A stretch of DNA of 64,000 nucleotides from Owenia fusiformis (GCA_903813345.2 CAIIXF020000009.1:18563759-18627758), one strand, 5' to 3'; positions 50,747-62,332 are shown, counted from the first letter of the stretch. The notes: a model not told the origin generated them from the sequence alone. Made by a program: numbers and translations.

Positions 50747-50862
50747 TCATTCTGTAATTTCTGGTAACAGGAGGTGATTACCCATGATTAAGTGTAGTGC
50801 ACCTCCTGTGCTGTACAATGTGATGTAGTCTTGCATGGTCATGTTAGAATATCTTCGAACAT
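50747..50862 (-). CDS. Candidate - strand terminal exon (gene unassigned, perhaps AP5Z1)
   Basis: On the - strand a good acceptor (gcaatttttcag) is followed by 116 bases that in phase 1 read DVRRYSNMTMQDYITLYSTG and GALHLIMGNHLLLPEITE, then TGA (50747-50749). An AATAAA on the same strand (TTTATT within about 50650-50659 on the + strand) lies about 90 bp beyond. The orientation and phase match the AP5Z1 exons upstream, but I cannot align the peptide to the AP5Z1 C-terminus. It may be that gene's last exon or belong to another gene. Confidence 0.45.
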
Positions 50863-51500
50863 CTGAAAAATTGCAGAATTTAAAATTAATAGTCATATAA
50901 TTTGACAATATCTATAAAAGTGTAAGGACTTAGTTTAAAATCGATTATATTGATTATAAAATTAATTGAAAAGTACATGATCTTAGCTAGGTTAAATGTA
51001 AAGAATACAAAGTTGTCTGATGGTTTTCTAAGTCATCATCCAAGCTGATTCTGTGTGCATGCAAATGATTGATTGAATGAATTCTCCACAAATACACATT
51101 ACTGAACCATATTAAATGCTTAAATGCAACACTTGTCATGTGTGTTCCATTCCCACAGTGCCTAAGCGTTACACACAAAACTAAATATATTGCCATATAA
51201 TGTCCACGCATATATCAACTTATTTTTTAGTTTTTTTATATATGCAATGCACATTCCTTGTTACTTCCAAATCATTTAAAAATCTCAGAAGTTTGTCTCT
51301 TCTGGATTATATAATGCTTATCCGCAGTGATTCCATTTTCAAATGATCAAAGTATCCGATTTTTGAGTCATTACCTGGTTTTAGGTAATCTTTAGGCCTA
51401 CAGTTTTAAGGATTTATTCCTTGCCAATTTGTCCTTTTTGCAATTTTGCACTTAAAAACATGATACTTGTTACATTTTAGGCATTTTGTACATAGATTGG

Positions 51501-52000
51501 NNNNNNNNNNNNNNNNNNNNNNNNNNNNNNNNNNNNNNNNNNNNNNNNNNNNNNNNNNNNNNNNNNNNNNNNNNNNNNNNNNNNNNNNNNNNNNNNNNNN
51601 NNNNNNNNNNNNNNNNNNNNNNNNNNNNNNNNNNNNNNNNNNNNNNNNNNNNNNNNNNNNNNNNNNNNNNNNNNNNNNNNNNNNNNNNNNNNNNNNNNNN
51701 NNNNNNNNNNNNNNNNNNNNNNNNNNNNNNNNNNNNNNNNNNNNNNNNNNNNNNNNNNNNNNNNNNNNNNNNNNNNNNNNNNNNNNNNNNNNNNNNNNNN
51801 NNNNNNNNNNNNNNNNNNNNNNNNNNNNNNNNNNNNNNNNNNNNNNNNNNNNNNNNNNNNNNNNNNNNNNNNNNNNNNNNNNNNNNNNNNNNNNNNNNNN
51901 NNNNNNNNNNNNNNNNNNNNNNNNNNNNNNNNNNNNNNNNNNNNNNNNNNNNNNNNNNNNNNNNNNNNNNNNNNNNNNNNNNNNNNNNNNNNNNNNNNNN
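51501..52000. other. Assembly gap, 500 N
   Basis: Exactly 500 Ns, probably a placeholder of unknown true size. Missing AP5Z1 exons could lie here. Confidence 0.99.
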
Positions 52001-52572
52001 CAAGAGCTTTGAAATCTTCAGAGAACATAAGTTGCACATACAGCAACTACTACAAATTATTTGAAAGTTCTACTTCAACAAAGTGTCTAGTAAATTTGCC
52101 TTTTTGACGTCAAAATCAGCAATTTATCGAAAACAGGGCAAACTTGGGAAATGGCGATGATAGGTCAAATAGGCATTATGGATATGCATAAAATTAATGT
52201 GGATATGACTCAATTCATATAGCAGTTTTAATTTGTGCGGCCAATTTTGACGGACGGACGGACCAATGGACGGATGGACGGACCAATGACGCCTGAAAAA
52301 TCCAAAAAGCTCACTGTGTTAGCCAAAGATAACTGATTACTGTACAGTATGTCAACAATCCCAGAAAAATTTCAGAGCTCGTCTCATGAGAGGTTGTAGC
52401 CATTTTGAGCACATTTTTATATGGGTAGAAAATGAGTAATATATAAGCCACAGTGATGAAACTTGCTCAACTCAAAGAATATTGAACCAAATCTATTTAT
52501 GCCAAAAAAGGATTTTTCAAGTGTTCTCCCTGTCATAGCCATTGGTACATAAAGCTATCATTTCACTATATA

Positions 52573-53138
52573 TAGGTTGGTCAAAAAATGGAAACTCTTA
52601 CACCATTTTCCTCATATCTTTGTCATTTTTAAAAATAACTCCCTGATATTTTACACATTTGTACATCATTCAATTTCCTACCAGTCCACTTTATCATGAC
52701 CATCAGATTGATAATTTCAATGTTACAGCACTTTAAAGAACATGCCCTAGTTGCCACTTTTGCGCTGTGGGGAAACCTGCATTTGTTGTCCAAAATGTCC
52801 CTACCTGGGGATATAGCATAGATAGAGTGTATAAGAATGACCTCAGGACAATTGCAAACATCAAAAGTGAGATCATCCGTGTCATTCAGGCCATACCTGC
52901 TGAGGAATGCATTCGGGTCATTGATACTTGTGCAGGTTTGCCTACAGTGCGAGGATGGCCAAACCTGAAGCATGTTATTCAAAGTGCTGTAAAATTATGA
53001 CTATAAGTCTGATGGTCATGAAATATGGTAGGGTGGTAGGAAATTGAATGAGGTACATATGTGTGAAATATCAGGGAGTAATTTTTTAAAATGACAAAGA
53101 TATAAGGAAAATGGGTTTCCATTTTTTGACCACCCTGT
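52573..53138 (+). mobile_element. Degenerate Tc1/mariner-type element
   Basis: The ends are inverted: 'ggttggtcaaaaaatggaaa' near 52576 and 'tttccattttttgaccaccc' ending near 53135, next to TATATA-like sequence. TIRs extend about 130 bp (the segment with 'ccctgatattttacac' mirrors 'gtgtgaaatatcaggg'). The centre on the + strand (about 52790-52990) encodes a transposase-like remnant: WGYSIDRVYKNDLRTIANIK and IRVIQAIPAEECIRVIDT. It is probably a non-autonomous, decayed copy. Confidence 0.72.
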
Positions 53139-55093
53139 ATATATGTATTACATCATAAGCTCAATCGTGAGCGATCACAATGAATATAAGCTTATATAAC
53201 AAAAGGGCTAGCCATATCTCTTACATCACAATAAATATTGACTAATTTCAGAATTTGTACACTCTATTTATTTATATCATGAACTTTAACTTTTCAGAAA
53301 GCCAACTTGATTAAAAAAACAGTTTATCTGCAAGACCTATGTTAACTGCGATAGACCAGGGAGTAGAACTCATATGAAAAAAAACACTTCAATATGAAGG
53401 TCCAAGCAATGACAATTGGCATGGCGCTTTATTTATGAATTTCTTTGAGTGCATCTATTCTCAGAGAATAGATGTGGATGCTCCACCAAGAGACATCATG
53501 ATAAACTTGTTCAAACTGGCGAAGGACAGTAACATTAATGCTACCAATAGCCTTATCTCAAGTCAACACACCAGATCAAATCAGAAATGAATTGCAAAAT
53601 GTGTTGAGACAGAGAATTGCAAAGTTTTGAATTTTAATCAAGAAACTTTGCATGTCAATTAGTAAATGGTGTTGTGAATAATGATAATTTATTCCGTAAT
53701 AACATGTTTTCCCCGGGAAATCAACAAGGAATATAACTGATATCCTAAAGATCCCATATCAGACAAAATAATCAGATCCCGTATTAGATCCCGTATCACC
53801 CAAAATCCTGTATCAGATCCTGTATCAGAATTATTCCTGGGGATTTCTCTTGATTTTTGCATTTTTTGTTCTATTTTCAACTACTTATACAATTTCAAAA
53901 TGTTATATGATATTAATCTTTGTATCATTCTATGTCATCGTCAGTGAATGGTGACAAATCAAACTTGAAAATGAATAACTTCAGAAAAATATTATGGAAT
54001 AATTAGGTTATTTATGGTCATGATGGAATATGACCATAAATAAACTCGGCTATCGCCCTCAGTCAATATCATATTTTCCCTTGAAAAAAAAAATAACATC
54101 CGGGAATATTTCTCTGGATAACAAGTCAAGAGCAAAGAATTTTAAAACATCACATGGGTTTAAATTCCACGACATTCTTAATATAAAAATATCGAATCTT
54201 ACATGATTTACGCAAAATGATACATGTATATGATAAAAGCTTTATGTTACACACATCCTAGTTTTCTGCGAAAATTGCAAATTCTGCGCAGAAATTCTGC
54301 ATGAAAAAGTCAAATTCTGTGCCAAATTCCCAAAATTCTGCAAGCAATGGCTTCATTTGAACTATCACGAAATTGCAGGGAATTCAAATTTCGTGACATA
54401 TTAGACGTAATCTTTAAGTGCAAAAGCCGAAAGTTGGAGAATTTCAAACATTTTTCACATTTCCCCTTTGAAATCCTATAACACCAGTTTTTGGTGACAT
54501 ATGACTGTGTAAGTTGTCAAAGTGAGTGACAAATATGAGATGAGATGAGGTGGTTCACTGGAAAAATCATGTTTTCTGCGGAATTCTGTGCAAAAAAATC
54601 AAATTCTGCAAAAATTTTGAAAACCAAAATTCTGCTGTTTTTCTGCGCGATGCGGAATCACAGAATTCTAGTATCTGTGTATGTTTAACACTTCTTCTGT
54701 TTCTTATAGACTTAATGTAAAATGAACCTCTGTAAGTGGAACACTATTTTGAGGTTCCAAAAACAACCCACTTTCATGTTTTCTTGTACCATTGAAATAA
54801 TTAAAGTGTCAAGATGTGGTGATATCTATTGCAATATTAACATTTAGAGTAATTTGCTCATTATACAAGAAGTATAACTCAATCAAAATGCAGTATCTAC
54901 ACCAAGAAAGGCTATTGAAGATTACAAATGTGTACCACCTATGTATTATATGAATCAATTTCGTTTGAACGTAAAAACATAAACATGTGCCATGAGGAAA
55001 AAGGATGCATTTATTTAAAATTCCCACCAGTTTTTTCTTCTGGCTTTTTTTCTTAGTGTTATAAGTTATTCTAAATATACAAATAAAACTCAC
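53139..55093. other. Intergenic or AP5Z1 intron sequence, no exon recognised
   Basis: AT-rich. Contains a short 'cagatcccgtatcag' repeat (53770-53830) and 'attctgcg(c)aaaatt' repeats (54260-54660). No AP5Z1 exon could be found despite being expected here. Confidence 0.55.
54255..54665. repeat. Degenerate 'ttctgcgcagaattctgc' repeats
   Basis: Clusters of 'aattctgc' and 'ttctgcg' words at both ends of the segment (about 54255-54345 and 54570-54665), partly in inverted orientation. This may be a small repeat element with inverted ends. Confidence 0.45.
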
Positions 55094-55255
55094 TTCTTTC
55101 ATATTGCTCTAGTACTCTGAAACAATAGTCAACCACCTTTTCGGCTAAGGCATCGCCATCTTTAGGTTGTCCAGGCAAACGTGACATAATGAGCCAGGGC
55201 TTGAGACTGTTGAATGCTTGGATATTAAGCAGCTGACTTTCTGTGTAGTATTGAC
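55094..55255 (-). CDS. AP5Z1: AP5Z1 exon: QAFNSLKPWL segment
   Basis: This 162-bp, phase 1-1 exon (acceptor tttattctag, donor AGAA|gtgagt, - strand) encodes GQYYTESQLLNIQAFNSLKP, WLIMSRLPGQPKDGDALAEK and VVDYCFRVLEQYER. It is the last AP5Z1 exon that I can identify in this window. Confidence 0.88.
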
Positions 55256-58200
55256 CTAGAATAAATATTACCATTGTCTACACTATGTTCTTTTCTCTGT
55301 TTACTGTGTTTAGAATAGTTTTCAGGACAGATAATCCAAAATGCCCAACCTAACATTTATCCAGACTGCCCAAAAACTAGTCAGTTCTATACTCTTATAC
55401 ATAGAAACATCCCTAAAATTTTAGGATGAATCCATGAAACCTTGAAACTTGTAGACAAGCCTCAACAGACAAGATTTAAGGATGGAAACATTTACCCAGA
55501 AAGCCCAAAAACTGATCAGTTCTAGACTATCATAGTAGAAACATCCCTGATTTCAGATGAATCCATGAAATGGTTTGGCTGGAGACCTGTAGACGAGCCT
55601 TGACAGACAATAATTGAGGACGGAAAATCCCAAATGGCCGCCTTAACATTTACCCAGAATGTAGAAAAACTAATCAGTTCTAAACTTTCATGTGTAGAAA
55701 CATCCCTGAAATTTCAGATGAATCCCGCAAACGGTCTGGCTGGAATCCTGTAGACAGGATTAATTGGGATGCACAATTATACAGGTTGTTAATTTTTCAC
55801 CAAATTCACGGTTATTTGTCAGCAAAATTATCTAAGACACAAAAAACAAATGTCACCACATGCACCAAACATCAACCGCCAACTACCTAATAGGCTAAAA
55901 TATTTCATAATTTGGCTGACTACTCAAAAAACTATTGATATGCGATGAAGTGCTAAAATGTATATTGTATAGCACTTCATTTTAAAGATAAAACAATATT
56001 TTTCAATCCACAATATTATTACCTAGATTTAAAACAGTAAACATATCTCTGCATGGGGAGCCATCTAATTCTGTTACATTTGGGGGCCGATCCTTGCCAA
56101 ATATGCTTTTACTGTATGGATTAGGGGCTTGGCTCAATCCTGCATGTATCAACCAGCTTACGAGTTGAGTGTCTATTAGGAGGATCTGATCTAGAATAAG
56201 ACATAAAAGCAATCCTCATTTTATTGAACATTTTATTTTATTTCTGTATTCCAGAATAATTGTCCCACAAGGGGATGTTTATTTATTTACCCCTGGTTTT
56301 ATCAAACTAGCACGTGTGTGTACTTTACTAAGGAGCAGCAATGCACAAACTACCCTTTGGACGGACTTGAGGATGAACAGATGACTGAGTGAGCAATTCC
56401 ATAAGTGCACCACTTGAGTCAAAAGCTCACCATGTGAGCAAAAATACATGTTAAAATGAATAAAAAAAAAACAGTAAAACACTTAAAGAAAAAGGTTTGA
56501 CCAGTCAAGAACTGACACAGACATTAAACTTGCTCATATTTTACCTGCAGTGAAGATTTCTGGATATTCTCTACTGAAAGCTGTGATTGATGCTAGTGCA
56601 GCACTTTTGGTTAAGAACTCACAGCCAACAGTGGTGGCCCATCTAAAATTAAAATATTTTTCATTTTTATTTTTATCATTTCTATACAAATATAGTTCCA
56701 AGAATATTGAATCAAGTATTCTTGAATTTTGGCAAGACATCTTTCACCTCAAACTCCTTTTGAACACTATTTTCAAATATGCAAGTAGTAGCTGATGCTA
56801 GACCATCACAAAAACTGACTACTAGTATGCATTTAATTTTTAACAAGACACACACTGATAAATATCACACTTTAAAATGCCAAGGCATTGTGAATCCCAT
56901 AGGCTGCCATTTCTGAAAATGACTGCCTATCAGCCAAATTGTCACTGACAGTGTAATATGCTTCGAAGTATTCACATATAAAAAGACACGTCTCGGTTGG
57001 AGAGCAGTCTACTGGGCTAATATTTTTTTGAATACAAATATTCAAAAGAGGACAATTAAATCTACAATATGTAAAATATCAAAATTGTCCGAAGCAGTCG
57101 TAACGTGCAGTAGACCAATTCAATAAAAGACAAGTTTCACTTTGGAGAACGAAGTGCATCAGTCTACTGCCCAAATAATTTTTTATTGAAAATTAGAAAT
57201 AAAACCCAAATTAAATTATGAATATTCAAAGGAGGACATTTAAAGCTACAATATGTAAAAATATCAAAATTGTCCAAAGCAGGCATAACGTGCAGTAGAC
57301 TGATGAACTTCTTTTTCCAAACTAAGACTAGTCTTTTCAACAAACTCACGTATCTACTTTTAAAGTTAAAGCAAGTAAAAATGGTGGTTATATATCAAAA
57401 TGGCCGCTCACTGGAAAATTGTCATCAGAACATGTAATATGTTTTCAAGAAGTCACATATAAAATTTTAACAAAATTGCTCCATTACTTTTTAAGTTATA
57501 CCAAAACACGTAAAATAACACTTGTAAAAATGGTGGGCATTTTGAAAAATGGCCTAATAAGCAAATCGGACAGACTGATGGACGTATTGAAGGACAGATG
57601 GAGCTGTTCTCTTTATCCCCCTGAACTTCGTTTGATTGGGTAAAAATCCTACTAATTGGCCCAGCAGCACAAATATTAATTCACAACATTCCCCACTTTT
57701 AAAACCAAGATTACAAGTAACTTATGCCTCAGTCACGTTTGCTATGGTGGCCGTTGCATTCACTAAAGCATGCATAATTGCTAGAGCGAACCAAGAAATG
57801 GAACAAGGCACAGACGTGAACAATATCGTACCTAAAACACAGCATTGTGGTTTTGTTGACCAAGAAAGCAAGATGGCCGCAGAAAAGTTAATCAGCTCTA
57901 GAACTTATCACTGTGTAACATATGTAAAAATTTGAACGGTTTGGCTGGAAACCCGTAGACAAGCCTCGATAGACAAGATTTTAGGACGGAAAATCTAAAA
58001 TGGCAGCCTTAACATTTACCCAGAATGCCCAAAAACTAATCAGTCCTTGACATTGATACGTAGAAACATCCCTGAAAATTTCAGATGAATCCCTTAAATG
58101 GTTTGGCTGAAAATCTGTAGAGAAGTCTTGAAAGTGAAGACTCTAGGACGGAAAATCCAAAATGGCCACCTTAAAATTTACCCACAATGCCCAAAAACCA

Positions 58201-59648
58201 ATCAGTTCTTGTTGTTGATATGTAGAAACATCCCTGAAAATTTCAGATGAATCCCTCAAATGGTTTGGCTGAAAATCTGTTGACAAGTCTTGAAAGTGAA
58301 GATTTTAGGACGGAAAATCCAAAATGGCCACCTTAAAATTTACTCACAATGGCCAAAAACTAATCAGTTCTTGACATTGATACGTAGAAACATCCCTGAA
58401 AATTTCAGATGAATTCCTCAAAAGGTTTGGCTGATAACCTGTAGACAAGTCTTGAAAGTGAAGATTTTAGGACGGAAAATCCAAAATGGCCACCTTAAAA
58501 TTTACCCAGAATGCCATAAAACCAATCAGTTCTTGACGTTGATAGAAACATCCCTGAAAATTTCAGATGAATCCCTCAAATGGTTTGGCTGAAAATCTGT
58601 AGACAAGTCTTAAAATTGAAGATTTTAGGACGGAAAATCCAAAATGGCCACCTTCAAATTTAACCAGAATGCCCAAAAACTAATCAGTTCTTGACGTTGA
58701 TATGTAGAAACATCCCTGAAAATTTCAGATGAATCCCTCAAAAGGTTTGGCTGGAAACCTGTAGACAAGTCTTGAAAGTAAAGATTTTAGGATGGAAAAT
58801 CCAAAATGACCACCTTAAAATTTACCCAGAATGCCCAAAAACTAATCAGTTCTTGACGTTGATATGTAGAAACATCCCTGAAAATGTCAGATGAATCCCT
58901 CAAATGGTTCGGCTGAAAACCTGTAGACAAGTCTTGAAAGTGAAGATTTTAGGACGGAAAATCCAAAATGGCCACCTTAAAATTTACCCAGAATGCCCAA
59001 AAACTAATCAGTTCTTGACGTTGATATGTAGAAACATCCCTGAAAATTTCAGATGAATCCCTCAAATGGTTTGGCTGGAAACCTGTTGACAAGCTGAAAA
59101 GAGAGACACCGCCCACCCGCCCACCGCCGCCCGTCAAGCTGACTACAATATCGTACCTCTTATAAGGTACGATAAAAACTCAATGTTAGAATTCCACAGT
59201 GACCTTTACAGTCTAAACAATCTTCTGCAGTTCTGTTTGGGGAACTATGGCTGCAGTATCCTATCCAAAGAGTAAATGTGACTAAGGCATAAAATTGATG
59301 ACACTTACACAGGGACTTATCTAGAGGAGGATGAAAGGATAAAAGTAATAGTGGAAAATATAGGGAGAGTTCAAAAGTGGTGGGTAATTACTAAGGTAAG
59401 GCAGTTATGGTGTTGAATATCCATGTGGAGGCAATAATGTTGTCCAAAATGAAGAAATATGGTAGAGAAGGAAAGATGACGAAAGTTTGGGGGTCATCCC
59501 TAGGTCAGGAGAGAGTAGGTATGTGACATCTGGCTGAGATTGAGGCTTCTCCTTCAGGAGAAAGTAGGTACATGTATAGTTGATATGGTAATTATACTTA
59601 CTTTATAATCTGAGGAAGTATCTCCTTCACATCATTTTTGCCAAGCTC
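55094..59648 (-). CDS. AP5Z1: AP5Z1, AP-5 adaptor zeta subunit (partial, spans introns)
   Basis: Four - strand exons (59602-59648, 56545-56642, 56023-56190, 55094-55255) join in phases 2, 1, 1 to give 158 residues. They correspond to roughly residues 150-310 of the ~800-residue AP-5 zeta subunit. Key matches from memory of the human protein: LLxxxLVxWLxxAxL, a VTE-DG---DxFTVL block (here NVTELDGSPCRDMFTVL), an LNxQAFxxLxxWL block (here LLNIQAFNSLKPWLI) and the EYCxRxxEQ helix (here VVDYCFRVLEQYER). AP-5 is an endosomal coat-like complex that works with SPG11 and SPG15; it is an alpha-solenoid subunit. The 5' exons lie beyond 64 kb. The later exons are missing from this assembly. AP-5 is absent from Drosophila and C. 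elegans. Confidence 0.85.
55325..55760. repeat. Family Y core repeats (3 degraded copies)
   Basis: About 165-bp units with 'catttacccag..gcccaaaaactaatcagttct', 'gtagaaacatccctga', 'tttcagatgaatcc' and 'tggaaacctgtagacaagcc'. They are older and more diverged than the array at 57935-59100. Confidence 0.8.
56023..56190 (-). CDS. AP5Z1: AP5Z1 exon: TELDGSPCRDMFTVL segment
   Basis: This 168-bp, phase 1-1 exon (acceptor tcttattctag, donor CTAG|gtaata) encodes DQILLIDTQLVSWLIHAGLS, QAPNPYSKSIFGKDRPPNVT and ELDGSPCRDMFTVLNLG. It is the best-conserved AP5Z1 block in the window. Confidence 0.9.
56545..56642 (-). CDS. AP5Z1: AP5Z1 exon: WATTVGCEFLTKS segment
   Basis: This 98-bp exon (phase 2 to 1; acceptor taattttag, donor GCAG|gtaaaa) encodes WATTVGCEFLTKSAALASIT and AFSREYPEIFTAG. 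It precedes the DQILLIDTQLVSWL helix, as in AP5Z1. Confidence 0.85.
57360..57650 (-). mobile_element. Inverted partial copy of element family X
   Basis: The end 'gaacttcgtttgattgggt' (57627-57645) is the reverse complement of a variant of the left end at 4655. 'aaaattgctccattactttttaagttat' mirrors the 'ataactcgaaaagtagtggagcgatttt' core. It is truncated and diverged, and lies in an AP5Z1 intron. Confidence 0.7.
57824..59176. mobile_element. Composite element family Y with 3' hairpin
   Basis: Begins near TATCGTACCT (57824-57833) and ends with the inverted match AGGTACGATA (59165-59174). Just before the end is a hairpin TCGTACCT-cttata-AGGTACGA (59151-59172), preceded by a CCGCC/CCACC-rich run (59107-59132). 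Inside are seven ~162-bp tandem copies (tagaaacatccctgaaaattt at 58061, 58222, 58385 and onward) with AAAATGGCCACC. No coding capacity. Confidence 0.68.
59602..59648 (-). CDS. AP5Z1: AP5Z1 exon: ELGKNDVKEILPQII segment
   Basis: This 47-bp exon (phase 0 to 2) between gtggctgtttcag and AAA|gtaagt encodes ELGKNDVKEILPQII plus a split lysine codon that completes at 56642. It is the most 5' AP5Z1 exon in the window. Confidence 0.82.
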
Positions 59649-59664
59649 CTGAAACAGCCACATA

Positions 59665-60650
59665 TTTAATGGATGTAATTATATGTTCCACATCAAACAA
59701 GAAGGAATTATGTCTTGGTAATCAAGTTATAGATGCAATGTAATTATATGTTAAACATCAAACAAGAAGGAATTATGTCTTGGTAATCAAGTTATAGATG
59801 CAATGTAATTATATGTTCCACATCAAACAAGAAGGAATTATGTCTTGGTAATCAAGTTATAGATGCAATGTAATTATATGTTAAACATCAAACAAGAAGG
59901 AATTATGTCTTGGTAATCAAGTTATAGATGCAATGTAATTATATGTTCCACATCAAACAAGAAGGAATTATGTCTTGGTAATCAAGTTATAGATGCAATG
60001 TAATTATATGTTAAACATCAAACAAGAAGGAATTATGTCTTGGTAATCAAGTTATAGATGCAATGTAATTATATGTTCCACGTCAAACAAGAAGGAATTA
60101 TGTCTTGGTAATCAAGTTATATATGCAATGTAATTATATGTTCCACATCAAACAAGAAGGAATTATGTCTTGGTAATCAAGTTATAGATGCAATGTAATT
60201 ATATGTTAAACATCAAACAAGAAGGAATTATGTCTTGATAATCAAGTTATAGATGCAATGTAATTTATGTTCCACATCAAACAAGAAGGAATTATGTCTT
60301 GGTAATCAAGTTATAGATGCAATGTAATTATATGTTAAACATCAAACAAGAAGGAATTATGTCTTGATAATCAAGTTATAGATGCAATGTAATTATATGT
60401 TAAACATCAAACAAGAAGGAATTATGTCTTGGTAATCAAGTTATAGATGCAATGTAATTATATGTTAAACATCAAACAAGAAGGAATTATGTCTTGGTAA
60501 TCAAGTTATAGATGCAATGTAATTATATGTTCCACATCAAACAAGAAGGAATTATGTCTTGGTAATCAAGTTATAGATGCAATATAATTATATGTTCCAC
60601 ATCAAACAAGAAGGAATAAGGTCTTGGTAATCAAGTTATAGATGCAAATA
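59665..60650. repeat. 65-bp satellite, ~15 copies, two alternating variants
   Basis: The 65-bp unit contains 'gatgcaatgtaattatatg', 'acatcaaacaagaagg' and 'cttggtaatcaagttata'. Copies carry either TTCCAC or TTAAAC after TATATG. In order the pattern is about C,A,C,A,C,A,C,C,A,C,A,A,A,C,C, so a 130-bp dimer dominates the first part. It is very homogeneous, hence recent. It lies in an AP5Z1 intron next to the exon at 59602. Confidence 0.95.
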
Positions 60651-60869
60651 GATTCTACGGCAAAAAAACTGGGATAAAGTCTACACTTCAATTTTCACAA
60701 CACTTTTTGCTCACATTATTCTTTGTCATGAATGACTGCATACCATATTATCTTATGGTTATTTTGTTAACATTCTGAAAAAGCAAATTAATTATCTTTG
60801 GGAACTACCAAAACTAAACAGAACAATTGAAACTTGGAACACTAATAAGAGGACACATCTCACTTGCAG

Positions 60870-61025
60870 ATCCAGAAGCTAACAAGCCCACATTTCAAAT
60901 CAGAAATTGGGCTCCTAGATCCAAATATTGCAGAAGCACTCGTTGCCATAAGTCGCGCCCTCAAAACCCGGGTTTGCCGTCATCCAAACCCGCCTTTGCA
61001 AAAAAACGAACGGTGCATTATTTGA
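60870..61025 (+). other. Unassigned coding-like segment (+ strand)
   Basis: After a possible acceptor (cacttgcag), an open frame of 51 codons reads IQKLTSPHFKSEIGLLDPNI, AEALVAISRALKTRVCRHPN and PPLQKNERCII, then TGA. The composition looks protein-like and GC-richer than the surroundings. I recognise no family. It may be a transposable-element remnant or a nested exon. Confidence 0.25.
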
Positions 61026-61199
61026 CTCGTTCGTGTTATTTTCGAGAGTTTTCAAACCAGAATTTTCATTGCTTTTATTAGAAGGGTTCCTCGTAATTAA
61101 CTCTTAACTATGGATATGTTGACTTAAATGCAACTGACTTTCAAAGAGATGTTTTGCGCATAGGGTTATGAATGAAGTAACTAGTATGATGAACAAGCT

Positions 61200-61625
61200 C
61201 ACTGGCGGATCTGGGGGGGGGGGAGACAGCCCCCCCTCCTTGGGTGGGCCCAGAAAAAATTAAGCCCCAAAAAGCCCAAAACGAGTGGGCCTTTTTGGGC
61301 ATTACTGGGCCTTTTTTACTGTTTTGTCAGCCTTGAAATTTGCACCCCCCCCCCTCCCCCTTTGTTGGTTTCTGGATCTGCCCCTGAAGGCAGTGGCCCT
61401 GAAGGCAAGGGGGGATTTTAGTCTGTAAAAAAATTTCTTAGCTTGCACCCTTAAAACCAAAAATTGGGTCCAATTTTTTAAACAAAGTTAATGCCCATTT
61501 TTGATAAATTGGCCAAAAATGCCCTATAAAGGCCAAATTATGCCCAAAATACCCATTTCTTAAGGCCTTCCCAAAAAATTTGGGTCCAAAAAGTTAAAAT
61601 AATCTAGGGGGGGCAGGTCCTAGTG
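61200..61625. repeat. G/C-run-rich segment, probable mobile-element fragment
   Basis: Starts 'cactggcggatctgggggg' with C-runs (61319-61362) and shows repeated 'aaaaagccc' and 'gggcctttttgggc' words. It looks like a dispersed element end, but no superfamily was assigned. Confidence 0.4.
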
Positions 61626-62173
61626 TTTTTTTAGTGCAATTAGTAAATACATTGCCAGGTTTGTGAAATGGATTAATTTTAGCAAAATGAAGTATATCTG
61701 TTGGCACAAACAAGCACAATTGTCACAATCAATCTCTATCTAAAATCACTATATCATGTCATGCCATATCATGATCAAATCCCTTCAAGAGATCTTTTTA
61801 TTGGATCTAGTAATGCAAATCAGGAGTTGTACATTTAAAATTGAATCATGTTTAATCATGTTAATGGGAATGAATTGAAGAGATGAAGAGAACATTAACA
61901 AGTAAATACAATATCAAGTCATTTGGGAGTTGAACCCAAACCAAAGAATATTACTTCCTTGGTGAAGCCCACACAACTTTGAACAATATTGTAAAAACAC
62001 ATTTATGTTCATTTTTGACAAACTTGCCCTCTGCTTTTACAAGGACTTGGGACCTTCTAGCTAGGCTAGGTAGCATTACAAGTTTGTCGGTCTTCACTCT
62101 TCACTAAACTTGGACACTCTATCGCTTAGTGGCTTTGCCGTCCATCTTGTTCTTCTCCACTCTTTTCCTATAG

Positions 62174-62332
62174 GATTTTGTACTCCTGGGTATCGCGACT
62201 TTAGGAACAAAGGCCAGATTAACCAGGACACAGCTAGTCCCTGGAGTAGGAGCAATCATAACATACCTTGGAGCAGGAGCTGGAGGAGCACTTGCACTGG
62301 AGGTGAATGAAATCAAGTTGGAAGTTGGTTGA
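62174..62332 (+). other. Unassigned coding-like segment (+ strand)
   Basis: After an acceptor-like cttttcctatag, 52 codons read DFVLLGIATLGTKARLTRTQ, LVPGVGAIITYLGAGAGGAL and ALEVNEIKLEVG, then TGA. Alternatively it ends at the donor CTGGAG|gtgaat after 62302 (43 codons, phase 0-0). A second coding-like frame, 62307-62528, contains RDIPSPAVFLGRSNMWGSST and SYGKGSADEALALDRGILS. Both may belong to an unknown mobile element. No function is assigned. Confidence 0.25.

Noticed and set aside
51467-52064. Open frames across 51501-52000
   Set aside because: They consist almost wholly of N (gap) positions.
52629-52982. 117-codon - strand open frame
   Set aside because: Antisense of the transposase-like remnant in a TIR element; the recognisable protein motifs are on the + strand.
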